From QHXQ01 sp036389395 (GTDB taxonomy: Bacteria > Acidobacteriota > Blastocatellia > Pyrinomonadales > Pyrinomonadaceae), in contig DASVPY010000098.1 in the NCBI GenBank assembly GCA_036389395.1, positions 62,001 through 126,000 on the forward strand: a stretch of DNA of 64,000 nt, read 5' to 3'. Each line of letters begins with the position of its first letter. The stretch's first letter is position 1. Under the pieces are notes generated by a model. That model did not search any database. It saw nothing but the letters and a program-made list of their open reading frames with translations, and was not told the origin of the DNA. Positions 49,157-58,197 of this stretch are shown piece by piece. The position numbers and the translations under genes are program-made.

Positions 49157-51910
49157 TCACGGCGAGACGACGCGCGGGCGCGTGCCGGCGGGGAGGCTGG
49201 CGTTCTTGCCGCTGTGGTATTCGGGGCCGCAGTAGCGGCGCGGCTCTTGGCCGATGACGAAAGTTTTGGTGCGGATGACGGGGCAGGTGGGCGCGGCGAG
49301 GAGACCTGTGGTCGGGTCTATGTCGAGCGTGATCGTGCCCATCAGGCGCGACGTGCCGTCGGGCTGCGTGACGCCGCGCCCTTCGAGGCGGGGCGTGCTC
49401 GTGCGGCCGTGCGGCGGCGTGGGCGCGGGCGCGGCGGCGTCGCCCAAGGGCGCGGGCGCAGGCTCGAACGTGTAGCCGTCTTCTTCGCCCGGCTCGTCGG
49501 CGGGCGCGTCTTCGTCCAGAGGCTCTGTGCTCTGCTCGGTCGGGGCCGTGCCGTTGATGAATAGCTCCGTGCGCTTGGTCGGCTCGTCGGGCGCGGCGAG
49601 CAAGCCGGTGCGCGGATCGATCTCGGCCTGCTCAAGCCCGGCGGGCATCTGCCAGTCGCCCTGCCATTCGGGGTGCGTGCTCAGGGCGGCCTGCATGAAG
49701 TCGGCCCAGATGGGCAGCGCGGAGTCCGCGCCGGTCAGACCGAGTTGCGCGCCGTCGTCGAAGCCGACCCAGACGGCGCAGACGAGGTGCGGCGTGAAGC
49801 CGGCGAACCAGCCGTCGCGCGAGGTGCCGGTCTTGCCGGCGACGTTGTAGCGGAAGCCGCGCGCGCGCAGCCGCGCGGCCGTGCCGCGGTTGACCACGTC
49901 CTTCATGAACGAGTCCATGAGGTAGGCCACTTCGGGGCGCATGACCTCGTTCTTCTGCGCGACGGGCGCGGCGATGGTCGCGCCCGTGCCGGTCGTGACG
50001 CGCGTGACGCCGACGGGCGTGACGCGCGAGCCGAGGCGCGCGAAGGTCGTGTAGGCGGAGGCGATCTGCAAGGGCGTCGCCTCGTGCGTGCCGAGCGCCA
50101 TCGCGGGGTAGGCGCGCGGCGGCTTGGGCAGACCCGCTTTGGCCGCGAGGTTCATCACGCGCCCGATGGTCACGTCGTTGGCCACGTCCACCGTGATGAC
50201 GTTCTTGCTGTGGACGAGCGCGTCGCGCAGGGTCATCGGCCGGTTCGTGTACTGGTCGCCGAAGTTGCCGGGCGAGTATTCCTGCTCGCCGAAGGTGAAG
50301 GTCTTCGGCGCGTCCATGTAGGTCGTCGCGGCGGTGATGACGCGCGGGACGGGATCGAAGGCCGTGTTGAGTGCGGTCGCGTAGACCCACGGCTTGAAGA
50401 CCGAGCCGGGCTGGCGCAGGGCGTCGGTCGCGCGGTTCAGTTGACTCTTCTCGTAGTCGCGCCCGCCGACCATGGCGACGATCTCGCCCGTGTCCGCGTT
50501 CATGGCGACGAGCGCGGCCTGCAAAGTGCCGGGCGGGTAACGCTTGGCGTAGAGCTTGTCGAGCGCGGTGAGTTGCTTCGTCACCGCGGCGTAGGCGGCG
50601 CGCTGCAAGTCCATGTCCACGGAGGTGTAGATGCGCAGGTGCTCGGCGCTGCGCGTGTCGGCGAGGATGTCGGCCAACTGCGTCTGGACGAAGTCCACGA
50701 AGTAGGGCGCGTCGGACGTGTCCACGCGCCCGCGGGCCGGGGCGAGCTTGAGGTCGGACTGCTTGGCGGCGGCCGCCTCGGTCGCCGTGATCACGCCGGC
50801 CTCGGCCATCGAGTCGAGCACCTGGTTGCGGCGCGCGCGCGCGGTGTCGGGGTTGCGGTACGGGTTGTAGCGGTTCGGGCTGCGGATGAGACCGGCGAGC
50901 GCGGCCGCCTCGGGCAGAGAGAGCGCCGACACGTCCTTGCCGAAGTAGACCTGCGCGGCCTCGCCGACGCCGTTGATGGAGAAGCCCGCCTGCTGGCCCA
51001 GATAAATCTGGTTGCAGTAGAGCGTGAAGATCTGTTCCTTGCTGAGCCGCGTCTCAAGGATGAGCGACATGTAGGCGTCGGCGAACTTGCGCCGCCAGGA
51101 GTATTCGGGCGTGAGCAGGAGGTTTTTGACTAACTGCTGCGTGATGCTCGAACCGCCCTGGCGCGCGAGCGGCGAGTTGGGGTCGAGTTCGTAGCGGCGT
51201 ATGAAGGCGCGTATGATGCCGCGCCAGTTGATGCCCCAGTGCTCGAAGAAGTCGCGATCCTCCGTCACCGTGATCGCTTTGACGAGGTGCGGCGGCAAGT
51301 CCTGGAAGCTGACGACGCGCCGCTTGCCGCGCTCCGCGCCGGAGACGAGGCTGACGGCCTCCGGCTCGATGAGCGCGCCCGGCAGCCGCGCGCCCGTGTC
51401 CAGATCGTTGATCGCGGCGATGCCCTTGCCGCCGCGGGCGAAGGTGAAGCGCACGCGCGGGAAGGCGCGCTGCCCGTCAATGAAGGCGTCGCGGCCCGGC
51501 TCCACGTCCACGCTCGCGCCGTTGACCGAGTAGCGCCCGCGGGCCGCGTCGGCCTGCTGCCCGCGCTCGACGTAGTTGGCGCGCTTGAGGCGCGCGACCA
51601 GCTCGTCCTCAGTCAGCCCCGCGCCCACGCGCAGCTCGCGCGGCGCGGTGTAGATGCCGGCCGAGCGCGTGTAGATTTCGCCGGCCACGAGCTTGTCTAT
51701 GCGCGCCGAGAAGACCCAGTAGTAGTAGCCGAAGACGCTGACGGTGAAGGTGGTGACGAGCGCCAGCGCGATCAAGACGGGCGGGCGCAACACGCGCCGC
51801 GCCCAGCGCCGCCAGCGCGGTTCGTCCGGCGCGGCGTAACGCACCACGCGCGGCTTGCCCCGCCGCCTGACGGGCGGGACGCGATTCTCAGGCGGATGAC
51901 GGAAGGGCAT
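49157..51910 (-). CDS. Class A penicillin-binding protein (PBP1B-like)
   Basis: 917 aa. A cationic N-terminal tail and one membrane segment (about 43-66) are followed by a region like the UB2H domain of PBP1B (about 70-150, YTRSAGIYTAPRELRVG). The GT51 glycosyltransferase domain has Glu217 in TVTEDRDFFEHWGINW and QGGSSITQQLVKNLLL. The transpeptidase domain has Ser503 in RQPGSVFKPW, LVHSKNVITVDV (SxN) and AGKTGTSRDGWFAG (KTG). A Pro/Glu-rich linker and a C-terminal tail (ILDIDPTTGLLAA-like, Cys-containing) follow. It should polymerise and crosslink peptidoglycan. Confidence 0.94.
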   Translation of the reverse strand: MPFRHPPENRVPPVRRRGKPRVVRYAAPDEPRWRRWARRVLRPPVLIALALVTTFTVSVFGYYYWVFSARIDKLVAGEIYTRSAGIYTAPRELRVGAGLTEDELVARLKRANYVERGQQADAARGRYSVNGASVDVEPGRDAFIDGQRAFPRVRFTFARGGKGIAAINDLDTGARLPGALIEPEAVSLVSGAERGKRRVVSFQDLPPHLVKAITVTEDRDFFEHWGINWRGIIRAFIRRYELDPNSPLARQGGSSITQQLVKNLLLTPEYSWRRKFADAYMSLILETRLSKEQIFTLYCNQIYLGQQAGFSINGVGEAAQVYFGKDVSALSLPEAAALAGLIRSPNRYNPYRNPDTARARRNQVLDSMAEAGVITATEAAAAKQSDLKLAPARGRVDTSDAPYFVDFVQTQLADILADTRSAEHLRIYTSVDMDLQRAAYAAVTKQLTALDKLYAKRYPPGTLQAALVAMNADTGEIVAMVGGRDYEKSQLNRATDALRQPGSVFKPWVYATALNTAFDPVPRVITAATTYMDAPKTFTFGEQEYSPGNFGDQYTNRPMTLRDALVHSKNVITVDVANDVTIGRVMNLAAKAGLPKPPRAYPAMALGTHEATPLQIASAYTTFARLGSRVTPVGVTRVTTGTGATIAAPVAQKNEVMRPEVAYLMDSFMKDVVNRGTAARLRARGFRYNVAGKTGTSRDGWFAGFTPHLVCAVWVGFDDGAQLGLTGADSALPIWADFMQAALSTHPEWQGDWQMPAGLEQAEIDPRTGLLAAPDEPTKRTELFINGTAPTEQSTEPLDEDAPADEPGEEDGYTFEPAPAPLGDAAAPAPTPPHGRTSTPRLEGRGVTQPDGTSRLMGTITLDIDPTTGLLAAPTCPVIRTKTFVIGQEPRRYCGPEYHSGKNASLPAGTRPRVVSP

Positions 51911-51918
51911 AAAGCAGC

Positions 51919-52041
51919 AGTCAGGAGTCAGAAGCCAGAAGCCAGAAGATAGAAAACGAAAACCGGAAGTCAGGAATCAGCAGACGCAATAAAAGCGGGG
52001 GTCTGAATTTTCTTCTGGCTTCTGGCTTCTGACTCCTGACT
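51919..52041. repeat. Perfect 31-bp palindromic repeat, AGAAGCC type
   Basis: Arm 51919-51949 (AGTCAGGAGTCAGAAGCCAG start) is the exact reverse complement of 52011-52041. The 61-nt spacer holds diverged units. It lies between the divergent PBP and K+ channel genes. Confidence 0.82.
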
Positions 52042-52101
52042 TCTCGCCCCCTTCCCCCCTCGCCACTGTAGTATCTCCCGCGCCCGGCTGTCCACAGTAG
52101 T

Positions 52102-52130
52102 TTGACACGGTGCGGGGGTTTCGCTACCGT
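52102..52130 (+). promoter_or_regulatory. Promoter for the K+ channel gene
   Basis: TTGACA (52102-52107), 17 bp spacer, TACCGT (52125-52130), about 60 bp before the start at 52189. Confidence 0.52.
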
Positions 52131-52188
52131 GACGCGCGGTCGGTCGGGTCGTGGGGTTTGATGCCGAAGGGCGAGGGCGGCGTTTGTC

Positions 52189-53214
52189 TTGTCTGTCGTA
52201 GTCAGCTTATCGCGGCGCGTGCGGGCGCGGCTGCTCAACGCGCTCGGCGCGTTGGCCGCGGTCGTCTTGCTCGGCACTGTCAGCTTCCACCTGATCGAAG
52301 GCTGGACGCTCTTAGACAGCCTCTACTTCACGATCACGACGCTCGCCACGGTCGGCTACGGCGACCTGCACCCGACGAGCGCGGGCGGGCGCGTCTTCGC
52401 CACGTTCTTCATCATCGTCGGCGTGGGCACGGTCGGCTTCGTGGTGTCGCGCGCGATTGTCGAGATCGTGCAGTCCGAGATCGTCGCCGGCTTCGGGCAG
52501 CGGCGGCGCTTGCGCGAGGTGAGCAGGCTGCGCAACCACTTCATCATCTGCGGCGCGGGGCGCGTCGGCTCGCGCGTCATCCGCGAACTGCAACGCAAGG
52601 GCGAGCCGTTCGTCGTCGTCGAGCGCGACCCCGACCGCGTCGGCGATTGGGTCGAGGCGCGCGTGCCGCTGCTCGTCCGCGACGCCACCAACGAAGAGAC
52701 CTTGCACGAGGCCGGCGTCGAGCACGCGCGCGCGCTCGCCGCCTGCTTGCCCTCGGACGCCGACAACGTCTACGTCGCGCTGACGGCGCGGGGCTTGAAC
52801 CCGAACCTGCACATCGTGGCGCGCGCCAACGAGGAGCAGGCCGAGCCGAAGCTGATCCGCGCGGGCGCGAACCGCGTCATCGCGCCGCAGATCATCGGCA
52901 GCCAGCGCATGTACCAGGCGCTCACCAAGCCGGCGGTCGAAGACTTCATCACCTCGATCACGGCCGAGAAGCTCGATCTGAACTTCGAGGAGGTCGAGGT
53001 CGCGCCCGCCAGCCCTTACGTCGGCCGCCGTTTGCGCTTCACCAACATCCGGGCGGAGCTGGACGTGGTCATCGTGGCCGTGCGCCGCCGCGGCGGCGAG
53101 ATGATCTTCAACCCGTCGGGCGACGCCTTCATCGAAGCCGGCGACATGCTCATCGCCATCGGGCGCACGGACGCGCTCGTCCAACTCAAGGCGCAGGCCG
53201 AGGGCCACAAGTGA
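52189..53214 (+). CDS. Potassium channel with RCK (TrkA) domains
   Basis: 341 aa from TTG 52189. Two membrane segments (about 13-35 and 65-92) flank a pore with the selectivity filter TVGYGD (54-59). The N-terminal RCK domain has a nucleotide-binding Rossmann motif (FIICGAGRVGSRVI; VVVERDPDRV) and the C-terminal RCK_C domain (VEVAPASPYVGRRLRF, EAGDMLIAIGR) completes a MthK-like channel. Opening is probably gated by ions or nucleotides bound to the RCK ring. Confidence 0.93.
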   Translation: MSVVVSLSRRVRARLLNALGALAAVVLLGTVSFHLIEGWTLLDSLYFTITTLATVGYGDLHPTSAGGRVFATFFIIVGVGTVGFVVSRAIVEIVQSEIVAGFGQRRRLREVSRLRNHFIICGAGRVGSRVIRELQRKGEPFVVVERDPDRVGDWVEARVPLLVRDATNEETLHEAGVEHARALAACLPSDADNVYVALTARGLNPNLHIVARANEEQAEPKLIRAGANRVIAPQIIGSQRMYQALTKPAVEDFITSITAEKLDLNFEEVEVAPASPYVGRRLRFTNIRAELDVVIVAVRRRGGEMIFNPSGDAFIEAGDMLIAIGRTDALVQLKAQAEGHK

Positions 53215-53254
53215 CGCGCGATAGTTCGGCTTCAACCCGGAGCGCCGATAAACG

Positions 53255-53821
53255 TTGGCTCGGAATTTCAAACTGAACCACTGGCCGCGACTGAACACGC
53301 GCACGCTGCTCGCCGGGCCGCTGCTCTGCGCCGTGCTCGCCGTGAGCGCCGCCGCGCAAGCCGGCAACGCGCGCCGCGCCCGCCGCCCCCTCCGCACGCC
53401 CGCGCCGACGCCGGCACGGCTGATCGGCCCGGTCACGAATCAAGAACTCGCGCGCGAGTCCGGCTGCCGTTACGCGCCCCGCGGCGAACAGAGCGCCGCG
53501 CCCGTGCCTTACATCTTCATCTCCGACACGGTCGGCACGGTGCTCATGAACATCAAGGGGCGCGACGTGCGCCTGCGCCTCGTCAGCGAACGGACGGCCC
53601 GCCAGCGGCGGCGGAACAGGACTTCACGGGGCGACCGTTTCATCCACTTGTACCGCGCCGACGGCGCGACCGTGCGCCTCGTCGAGACCGTCACCGACGC
53701 GTGCCGTTACGGCGACTCGCTGTGCGAGTTCAACTTCCTGCGCGCGGTCTTCACCGTGACCGCAGGGCGGCGGCGCGAAGTCGTGCGGGCGGAAGGGGCC
53801 TGCGGGATGGGCGAGCCGTGA
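53255..53821 (+). CDS. Hypothetical secreted protein
   Basis: 188 aa. A signal peptide (TRTLLAGPLLCAVLAVSAAAQA) is followed by an Arg-rich linker. The mature part is beta-rich (YIFISDTVGTVLMNIKGRDV; VRLVETVTDACRYGDSLCEF) with two close cysteines that may form a disulfide. Function unknown. It overlaps the next gene by 4 nt (GTGA), so the two are translationally coupled. Confidence 0.65.
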   Translation: MARNFKLNHWPRLNTRTLLAGPLLCAVLAVSAAAQAGNARRARRPLRTPAPTPARLIGPVTNQELARESGCRYAPRGEQSAAPVPYIFISDTVGTVLMNIKGRDVRLRLVSERTARQRRRNRTSRGDRFIHLYRADGATVRLVETVTDACRYGDSLCEFNFLRAVFTVTAGRRREVVRAEGACGMGEP

Positions 53822-54657
53822 AGATCATCGTCACGGGCGGCAGCGGTTATCTCGGCGTCCACGTGCGCCGCTTCCTCGGCGCGGACGACTTCTCGCGCCG
53901 CGCTGGCTTCAACGTCCTCAGCGCCGCGGACGCCGAGCGGCTCGCCGACTACGACGCGGTCGTACACTTCGCCGCGCACATGGACAAGCGCCCCGAAGCC
54001 GCCGACGTGTGCTTCCAGGTGAACGCCGAAGGCACGGCCAACCTCCTGCGCCACCTGCGCCCCGGCGCGGCCTTCATCTACGCCTCGACCAAGGACGTGT
54101 ACGGCGTCCACGCCAACGAGTACGCGGAAGTCCCTGAGACCTGCGCGACGGACTACGCCGGTCAGTCGCCGCTCGAATGGTCGAAACTCGTCGGCGAGCG
54201 TTACGTTGACTACTACGCGGCGGCGCGCGGCCTGCGCGCCTGCATCTTCCGTCTGTCGGCCGTCTACGCACGCCCGTCCGAAGGCAACGAGCCGGGCTTC
54301 GTCACGCATTACGTCGAGGCGATCAAGCGCGGGCGGCCCATTCGCCTGCCCGCCGACGGCGCGCCCGTGCGCGACCTCCTGCACGTGGACGACTTCGCCC
54401 GCGCCTGCCGCGCCTTCATAGACGCCGACCGCCCGCGCGGTCTCTACAACCTCGGCGGCGGCCGCGACAACGCCGTTTCATTACGCGAGCTGTGCGAACG
54501 AGTCGGGCGCATGATCGAGCTTGAGCCGCACATCGTCGCCGCGGACGCGCCCGCGCCCGTCCCCTTCAACTACGTCTCCGACCTCACGCGCGCCCGCGCC
54601 GAACTCGGCTGGCAGCCGCGGATTGGTGTGGAGGAAGGCCTGCGTTATCTGCTCTAG
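53818..54657 (+). CDS. NAD-dependent epimerase/dehydratase-like protein, catalytic Tyr replaced
   Basis: 279 aa from GTG 53818. The extended-SDR nucleotide motif is IIVTGGSGYLG. VVHFAAHMD and FIYASTKDVYG (catalytic Ser/Thr) are typical. In the usual Y-x-x-x-K motif the segment reads SPLEWSKLVGERY: Lys123 is kept but the Tyr position is Leu119. DLLHVDDFARACRAFIDAD and LYNLGGGRDNAVSL are standard. It may be a non-catalytic or altered nucleotide-sugar enzyme. Adjacent to the heptose cluster but with no HldD motifs. Confidence 0.83.
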   Translation: MKIIVTGGSGYLGVHVRRFLGADDFSRRAGFNVLSAADAERLADYDAVVHFAAHMDKRPEAADVCFQVNAEGTANLLRHLRPGAAFIYASTKDVYGVHANEYAEVPETCATDYAGQSPLEWSKLVGERYVDYYAAARGLRACIFRLSAVYARPSEGNEPGFVTHYVEAIKRGRPIRLPADGAPVRDLLHVDDFARACRAFIDADRPRGLYNLGGGRDNAVSLRELCERVGRMIELEPHIVAADAPAPVPFNYVSDLTRARAELGWQPRIGVEEGLRYLL

Positions 54658-54689
54658 GTTCATTTTTAGTTGCCCGCTACGGCAGGCCG

Positions 54690-54788
54690 TTCACCACAGA
54701 GGCACAGAGCACACAGAGGCGGCACGGAGGCTTGAGCGGCATTCAGGCCTCCGTGCCACCTCCGTGTCCTCTGTGCCGCTGTGGTGAA
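54690..54788. repeat. Palindromic repeat, CACAGAG type
   Basis: Outer arms TTCACCACAG (54690-54699) and CTGTGGTGAA (54779-54788); inner arms GGCACGGAGGC (54721-54731) and GCCTCCGTGCC (54747-54757). A half-copy of its left arm lies at 60968-61020. Confidence 0.8.
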
Positions 54789-54845
54789 TCCCCGCCCCGC
54801 CGCCACTCAAGCTGCAAACTGACCCGCCCCCCCTCGTGCCTGCTT

Positions 54846-54875
54846 TTGCGTCTTTGCGTCTTTGCGTGAGATTAT
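54846..54875 (+). promoter_or_regulatory. Possible promoter for the heptose cluster
   Basis: TTGCGT (54846-54851), 18 bp spacer, GATTAT (54870-54875), 18 bp before the start at 54894. It lies in short TTTGCGTC repeats, so the -35 has more than one possible register. Confidence 0.35.
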
Positions 54876-54893
54876 TCCCCTTTCTTGCTGACG

Positions 54894-55991
54894 ATGGCCC
54901 GCGACCTCAAACCAGAACAGATCGAGCGCGTCGTCGTGCGCGGCGCGAACTGGGTCGGCGACGCGGTGATGACCGTGCCCGCGCTGCGCGCCCTGCGCCG
55001 CCTGCTCCCGCACGCGCGCCTCACGCTCGCCACGCGCCCCTGGGCCGAAGGCATCTTCGCCGACGCAGACTTCCTCGACGAACTGCTGCTCGTCGAAGAC
55101 AAGACGCGCGGTCTGCGCCCGTTTCTCAAACAGGTCGGCGCGTGGCGCGCGCGCCGCTTCGACCTCGCGCTGCTCTTCCCCAACGCCTTCGCGCCCGCGC
55201 TCGTCGCCGCCGCCGCCCGCGTGCCCCTGCGCTTCGGCTACGCCACGGACGCCCGCGCGCGCCTGCTCACGCACCCGCTCGCCGTGCCCGACTGGCGCAG
55301 CACGCGCCACGAGGTCTTCTATTACCTCTACCTCGTCGCCGCGCTGGAGCACGCGCTGACCGGCGCGCAGACCGTGACCACGCGCGAGCCGGAGTATGAA
55401 CTGACGGTCGCACCCGCGCGCCAGGCGGCGGCGCGTGAACTGCTCGCCGCACACGGCGTCGCGTTCGACCGCCCCGTCGTGGCGCTCTGTCCCGGTTCAA
55501 TTAACAGCCGCGCGAAACGCTGGCCCGCCGCTTCTTACGCCGCGCTCGCAGATCAACTGACGGGCAAGGCGGGCGCGACCGTCCTGCTCATCGGCTCCGG
55601 CGCGGAACTGGACGTGACGAACGAGGTGCGCGCGCAGATGCGCCGCCCGCCCGTCGTCCTGACGGGCCGAACGACGCTCGCCGAGACGGTCGCCGTCCTC
55701 AGTCTCGTCGATCTCTTAGTGACGAACGACACGGGCCCCGCGCACGTCGCCGCCGCCTTGCAGCGCCCGACGCTCGTCATCTTCGGCCCGACCAACGCGC
55801 TCACCACGCGCCCCTTCGCGCCCGCCGCCGAGATCGTCCGCCGCCCGCCCGACTGCGCCCCTTGTATGCTCCGCGACTGCCCGATTGATCATCGCTGCAT
55901 GACGGCCATCACGCCCGCGGAAGTCTTCGAGCGCGCCGTCGCGTTGCTCAGTTGCACCGTCTGCCCGGCGCACGCGGAGGTCGCGCGTTGA
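54894..55991 (+). CDS. waaF: ADP-heptose:LPS heptosyltransferase (GT9, WaaF type)
   Basis: 365 aa from the ATG at 54894. It adds heptose to the LPS inner core. The N-terminus VVVRGANWVGDAVMTVPALR is characteristic of the WaaF subgroup. LCPGSINSRAKRWPAASYA and TNDTGPAHVAAALQRPTLV are the acceptor/donor motifs of GT9. A Cys-rich stretch (DCAPCMLRDCPIDHRCM) near the end is also typical. First gene of a coupled cluster. Confidence 0.88.
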   Translation: MARDLKPEQIERVVVRGANWVGDAVMTVPALRALRRLLPHARLTLATRPWAEGIFADADFLDELLLVEDKTRGLRPFLKQVGAWRARRFDLALLFPNAFAPALVAAAARVPLRFGYATDARARLLTHPLAVPDWRSTRHEVFYYLYLVAALEHALTGAQTVTTREPEYELTVAPARQAAARELLAAHGVAFDRPVVALCPGSINSRAKRWPAASYAALADQLTGKAGATVLLIGSGAELDVTNEVRAQMRRPPVVLTGRTTLAETVAVLSLVDLLVTNDTGPAHVAAALQRPTLVIFGPTNALTTRPFAPAAEIVRRPPDCAPCMLRDCPIDHRCMTAITPAEVFERAVALLSCTVCPAHAEVAR

Positions 55992-56554
55992 CGCGCCGCG
56001 CCGTCTTCATGGATCGCGACGGCACGATCTCGGAAGAGGTCGGCTACGTCAACCACCCGTCGCGCTACCGCGTCTTCCCTTACGCGGCCGAGGCCGTCAA
56101 GCTGCTCAACGACGCGGGCTGGCTCGCCGTCCTCGTCACCAACCAGGCGGGCGTCGCGCGCGGCTACTTCACGGAAGACGTGATCGAGATGGTGCACGAC
56201 CTCTTGCGCCGCGAGCTTGCGTGCGCGGGCGCGCGCCTGAATGCCATCTACTACTGCCCGCACCACCCGACGGTCGGCCCGCCGCCTTACCGTTTCGACT
56301 GCGACTGCCGCAAGCCGCGCCCCGGTCTGATCCAGCGCGCGGCGCGCGACTTCCGTATAGACCTCGCGCAGAGCTGGATGGTCGGCGACCGCTACTCCGA
56401 CGTGGAGTTGGCGCGCAACGCGGGCGTGCGCGCGGCGCTCGTCTTAAGCGGCTACGGCCGCGGCGAGTGGGAATACCAACGCGCACACTGGCAACACGAG
56501 CCGGACATCGTCGCCGACGATCTGCTCGCGGCCGTTCGGGAGATCACCAAGTGA
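55988..56554 (+). CDS. gmhB: D-glycero-D-manno-heptose 1,7-bisphosphate phosphatase
   Basis: 188 aa from TTG 55988, overlapping the previous stop by 4 nt. The start must lie before the HAD nucleophile motif FMDRDGTISEEVGYV, so the ATG inside that motif cannot be used. The zinc-binding loop CPHHPTVGPPPYRFDCDCRK and the GDRYSDVELARNAG motif fit the GmhB family. It removes the 7-phosphate (the 1-phosphate remains) in ADP-heptose synthesis. Confidence 0.92.
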   Translation: MTRRAVFMDRDGTISEEVGYVNHPSRYRVFPYAAEAVKLLNDAGWLAVLVTNQAGVARGYFTEDVIEMVHDLLRRELACAGARLNAIYYCPHHPTVGPPPYRFDCDCRKPRPGLIQRAARDFRIDLAQSWMVGDRYSDVELARNAGVRAALVLSGYGRGEWEYQRAHWQHEPDIVADDLLAAVREITK

Positions 56555-57552
56555 CAGAGTCGGCCCAACAGGCGCGGTTGGCGCGGTTCGTCCGCGAGTT
56601 CGCGGGGTGTCGCGTCGTGGTCGTGGGCGACGCCATCGCCGATCAGTTTCTGTACGGCGAGATCAGCCGCGTCTCGCGCGAAGCGCCCGTGCTCATCCTG
56701 CGCCACGAGCGCACGGAGACCGTGCCGGGCGGCGCGGCCAACTGCGCCGCCAACCTGGCCGCGCTCGGCGCGCGCGCCGCGCTCGTCGGCGTGGTCGGCG
56801 CGGACGAGCCGGGCCGCGCCCTGCGCGCGCGCCTCACCGCGCTCGGCGTGGACTGCGCCGGGCTGCTCGACGCGCCCGCCGGCACGAGCGTCACCAAGGT
56901 GCGCGTCCTCGCCGGCCAGGCCCACGCGCCGCGCCAGCAGGTCATCCGCGTGGACTACGAAGACCGGCCGCGCGCCGCCGAGACGTTGCAGACGGAACTG
57001 GCCGAGCGCGTGCGCGCGGCGGCGACGGAGGCCGACGCGTTCATCATCTCGGACTACAACTACGGCGTGGCGGGCGCTACGGTGGTCGCGGCGGTGCGCG
57101 AGGCGGCCGCGGCGCGCGGCGTGCCCGTGCTCGTTGACTCGCGCTTCCGCATCACGGAGTTCGCCGGCTTCACCTCGGCCACGCCGAACGAGGACGAGTT
57201 TGAACAACTGCTCGGCCGCAAACTGGACGACGCGACGCTCGAACAGGCCGCCGCCGAACTGTGCGCGCGGCTCGCCTACCGCGCGCTGCTCGTCACGCGC
57301 GGCCCCGAAGGGATGCTGCTCGTCGAGCCGGGGCGCGCAGCCCTGCCGATTGCGGCGGTCGGCGCGCGCGAGGCCGTGGACGTGACGGGCGCGGGCGACA
57401 CGGTCATCGCCGCCTACACGCTCGCCCTCGCCCGCGGCGCGGACTTCGCCTCGGCCGCCCACCTCGCCAACCACGCCGGTGGTCTCGTCGTCATGAAACG
57501 CGGCACGGCCACCGTCAGCGCGAGCGAGTTGGAAAAAGCTGTTAGCGATTAG
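56551..57552 (+). CDS. hldE: D-glycero-beta-D-manno-heptose-7-phosphate kinase
   Basis: 333 aa from GTG 56551, overlapping gmhB by 4 nt. It matches the kinase half of HldE (RfaE): VVVVGDAIADQFLYGEISRV, VPGGAANCAANLAALGARA and the PfkB signature DVTGAGDTVIAAYTLALA. SDYNYGVAGATVVAAV lies near the ATP site. The adenylyltransferase half is a separate gene here. The last residues (AVSD) are encoded in a repeat arm. Confidence 0.9.
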   Translation: MTESAQQARLARFVREFAGCRVVVVGDAIADQFLYGEISRVSREAPVLILRHERTETVPGGAANCAANLAALGARAALVGVVGADEPGRALRARLTALGVDCAGLLDAPAGTSVTKVRVLAGQAHAPRQQVIRVDYEDRPRAAETLQTELAERVRAAATEADAFIISDYNYGVAGATVVAAVREAAAARGVPVLVDSRFRITEFAGFTSATPNEDEFEQLLGRKLDDATLEQAAAELCARLAYRALLVTRGPEGMLLVEPGRAALPIAAVGAREAVDVTGAGDTVIAAYTLALARGADFASAAHLANHAGGLVVMKRGTATVSASELEKAVSD

Positions 57553-57656
57553 CTGTTAGCCGTTAGCTAAAACCATTAAGCGCAGATCAGCCCCGACAGG
57601 ACGGGCGGGCGGCGCGACAGAAAAGCTAACAGCTAATAGCTAATCGCTAACAGCTT
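57536..57656. repeat. Palindromic repeat, GTTAGC type, overlapping the kinase stop
   Basis: Perfect 18-bp outer arms, AAGCTGTTAGCGATTAGC (57536-57553) and GCTAATCGCTAACAGCTT (57639-57656). The kinase stop (57550-57552) lies inside the left arm. Confidence 0.8.
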
Positions 57657-57675
57657 CTTTATAATTTCGCCGGGC

Positions 57676-58197
57676 ATGTATTCGACGGAGGAACAGCAGC
57701 GGGCGGAGGCGTGGGCGCGGATTCTGGATCGGAACCGCGTCATCGCGCGGGTGGCGATTGCGCGCAAGCACGGCGCGCGCGTCGTCTTCGCCAACGGCTG
57801 CTTCGACATCCTGCACGTCGGGCACGTCCGCTACCTCGAAGCGGCGCGCGCCCTCGGCGACCTGCTCGTCGTCGGCATCAACGCCGACGAGCAGGTGCGG
57901 CGCTTGAAGGGGCCGGGCCGCCCCTTCGTGCCCGAGCGCGAGCGCGCCGAAGTTATCGCGGGCTTGCGCGCCGTCGATCTCGTCACGATCTTTTCGGAGC
58001 CGACCGTCGAGGCGCTGCTGCTGGCCCTGCGCCCCGACATCCACGCCAAGGGCACGGACTACACGGCCGAGACCGTGCCGGAGCGCGAGGTCGTCCGCGC
58101 CTACGGCGGGCGCGTCGCCATCGTCGGCGACCCCAAGGATCACTCGTCCTCGCACATGGTCATGCAACTGAATCGGAGAGTGACGAGTGACGAGTGA
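57676..58197 (+). CDS. ADP-heptose synthase, adenylyltransferase subunit
   Basis: 173 aa. It is the HldE C-terminal type nucleotidyltransferase: VVFANGCFDILHVGHVRYLE has the HxGH motif, then GDLLVVGINADEQVRRLKG and IHAKGTDYTAETVPEREVV. It adds AMP to heptose 1-phosphate. It is separated from the kinase gene by the repeat element. The C-terminal RRVTSDE is repeat-encoded. Confidence 0.92.
   Translation: MYSTEEQQRAEAWARILDRNRVIARVAIARKHGARVVFANGCFDILHVGHVRYLEAARALGDLLVVGINADEQVRRLKGPGRPFVPERERAEVIAGLRAVDLVTIFSEPTVEALLLALRPDIHAKGTDYTAETVPEREVVRAYGGRVAIVGDPKDHSSSHMVMQLNRRVTSDE

Noticed and set aside
49157..51910. Monofunctional glycosyltransferase or transpeptidase
   Set aside because: Both domains have full active-site motifs, so it is a bifunctional class A PBP.
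53818..54657. HldD (ADP-heptose 6-epimerase), because of the heptose cluster next door
   Set aside because: The catalytic Tyr is missing and HldD-specific motifs are absent; the gene is coupled to a secreted protein instead.
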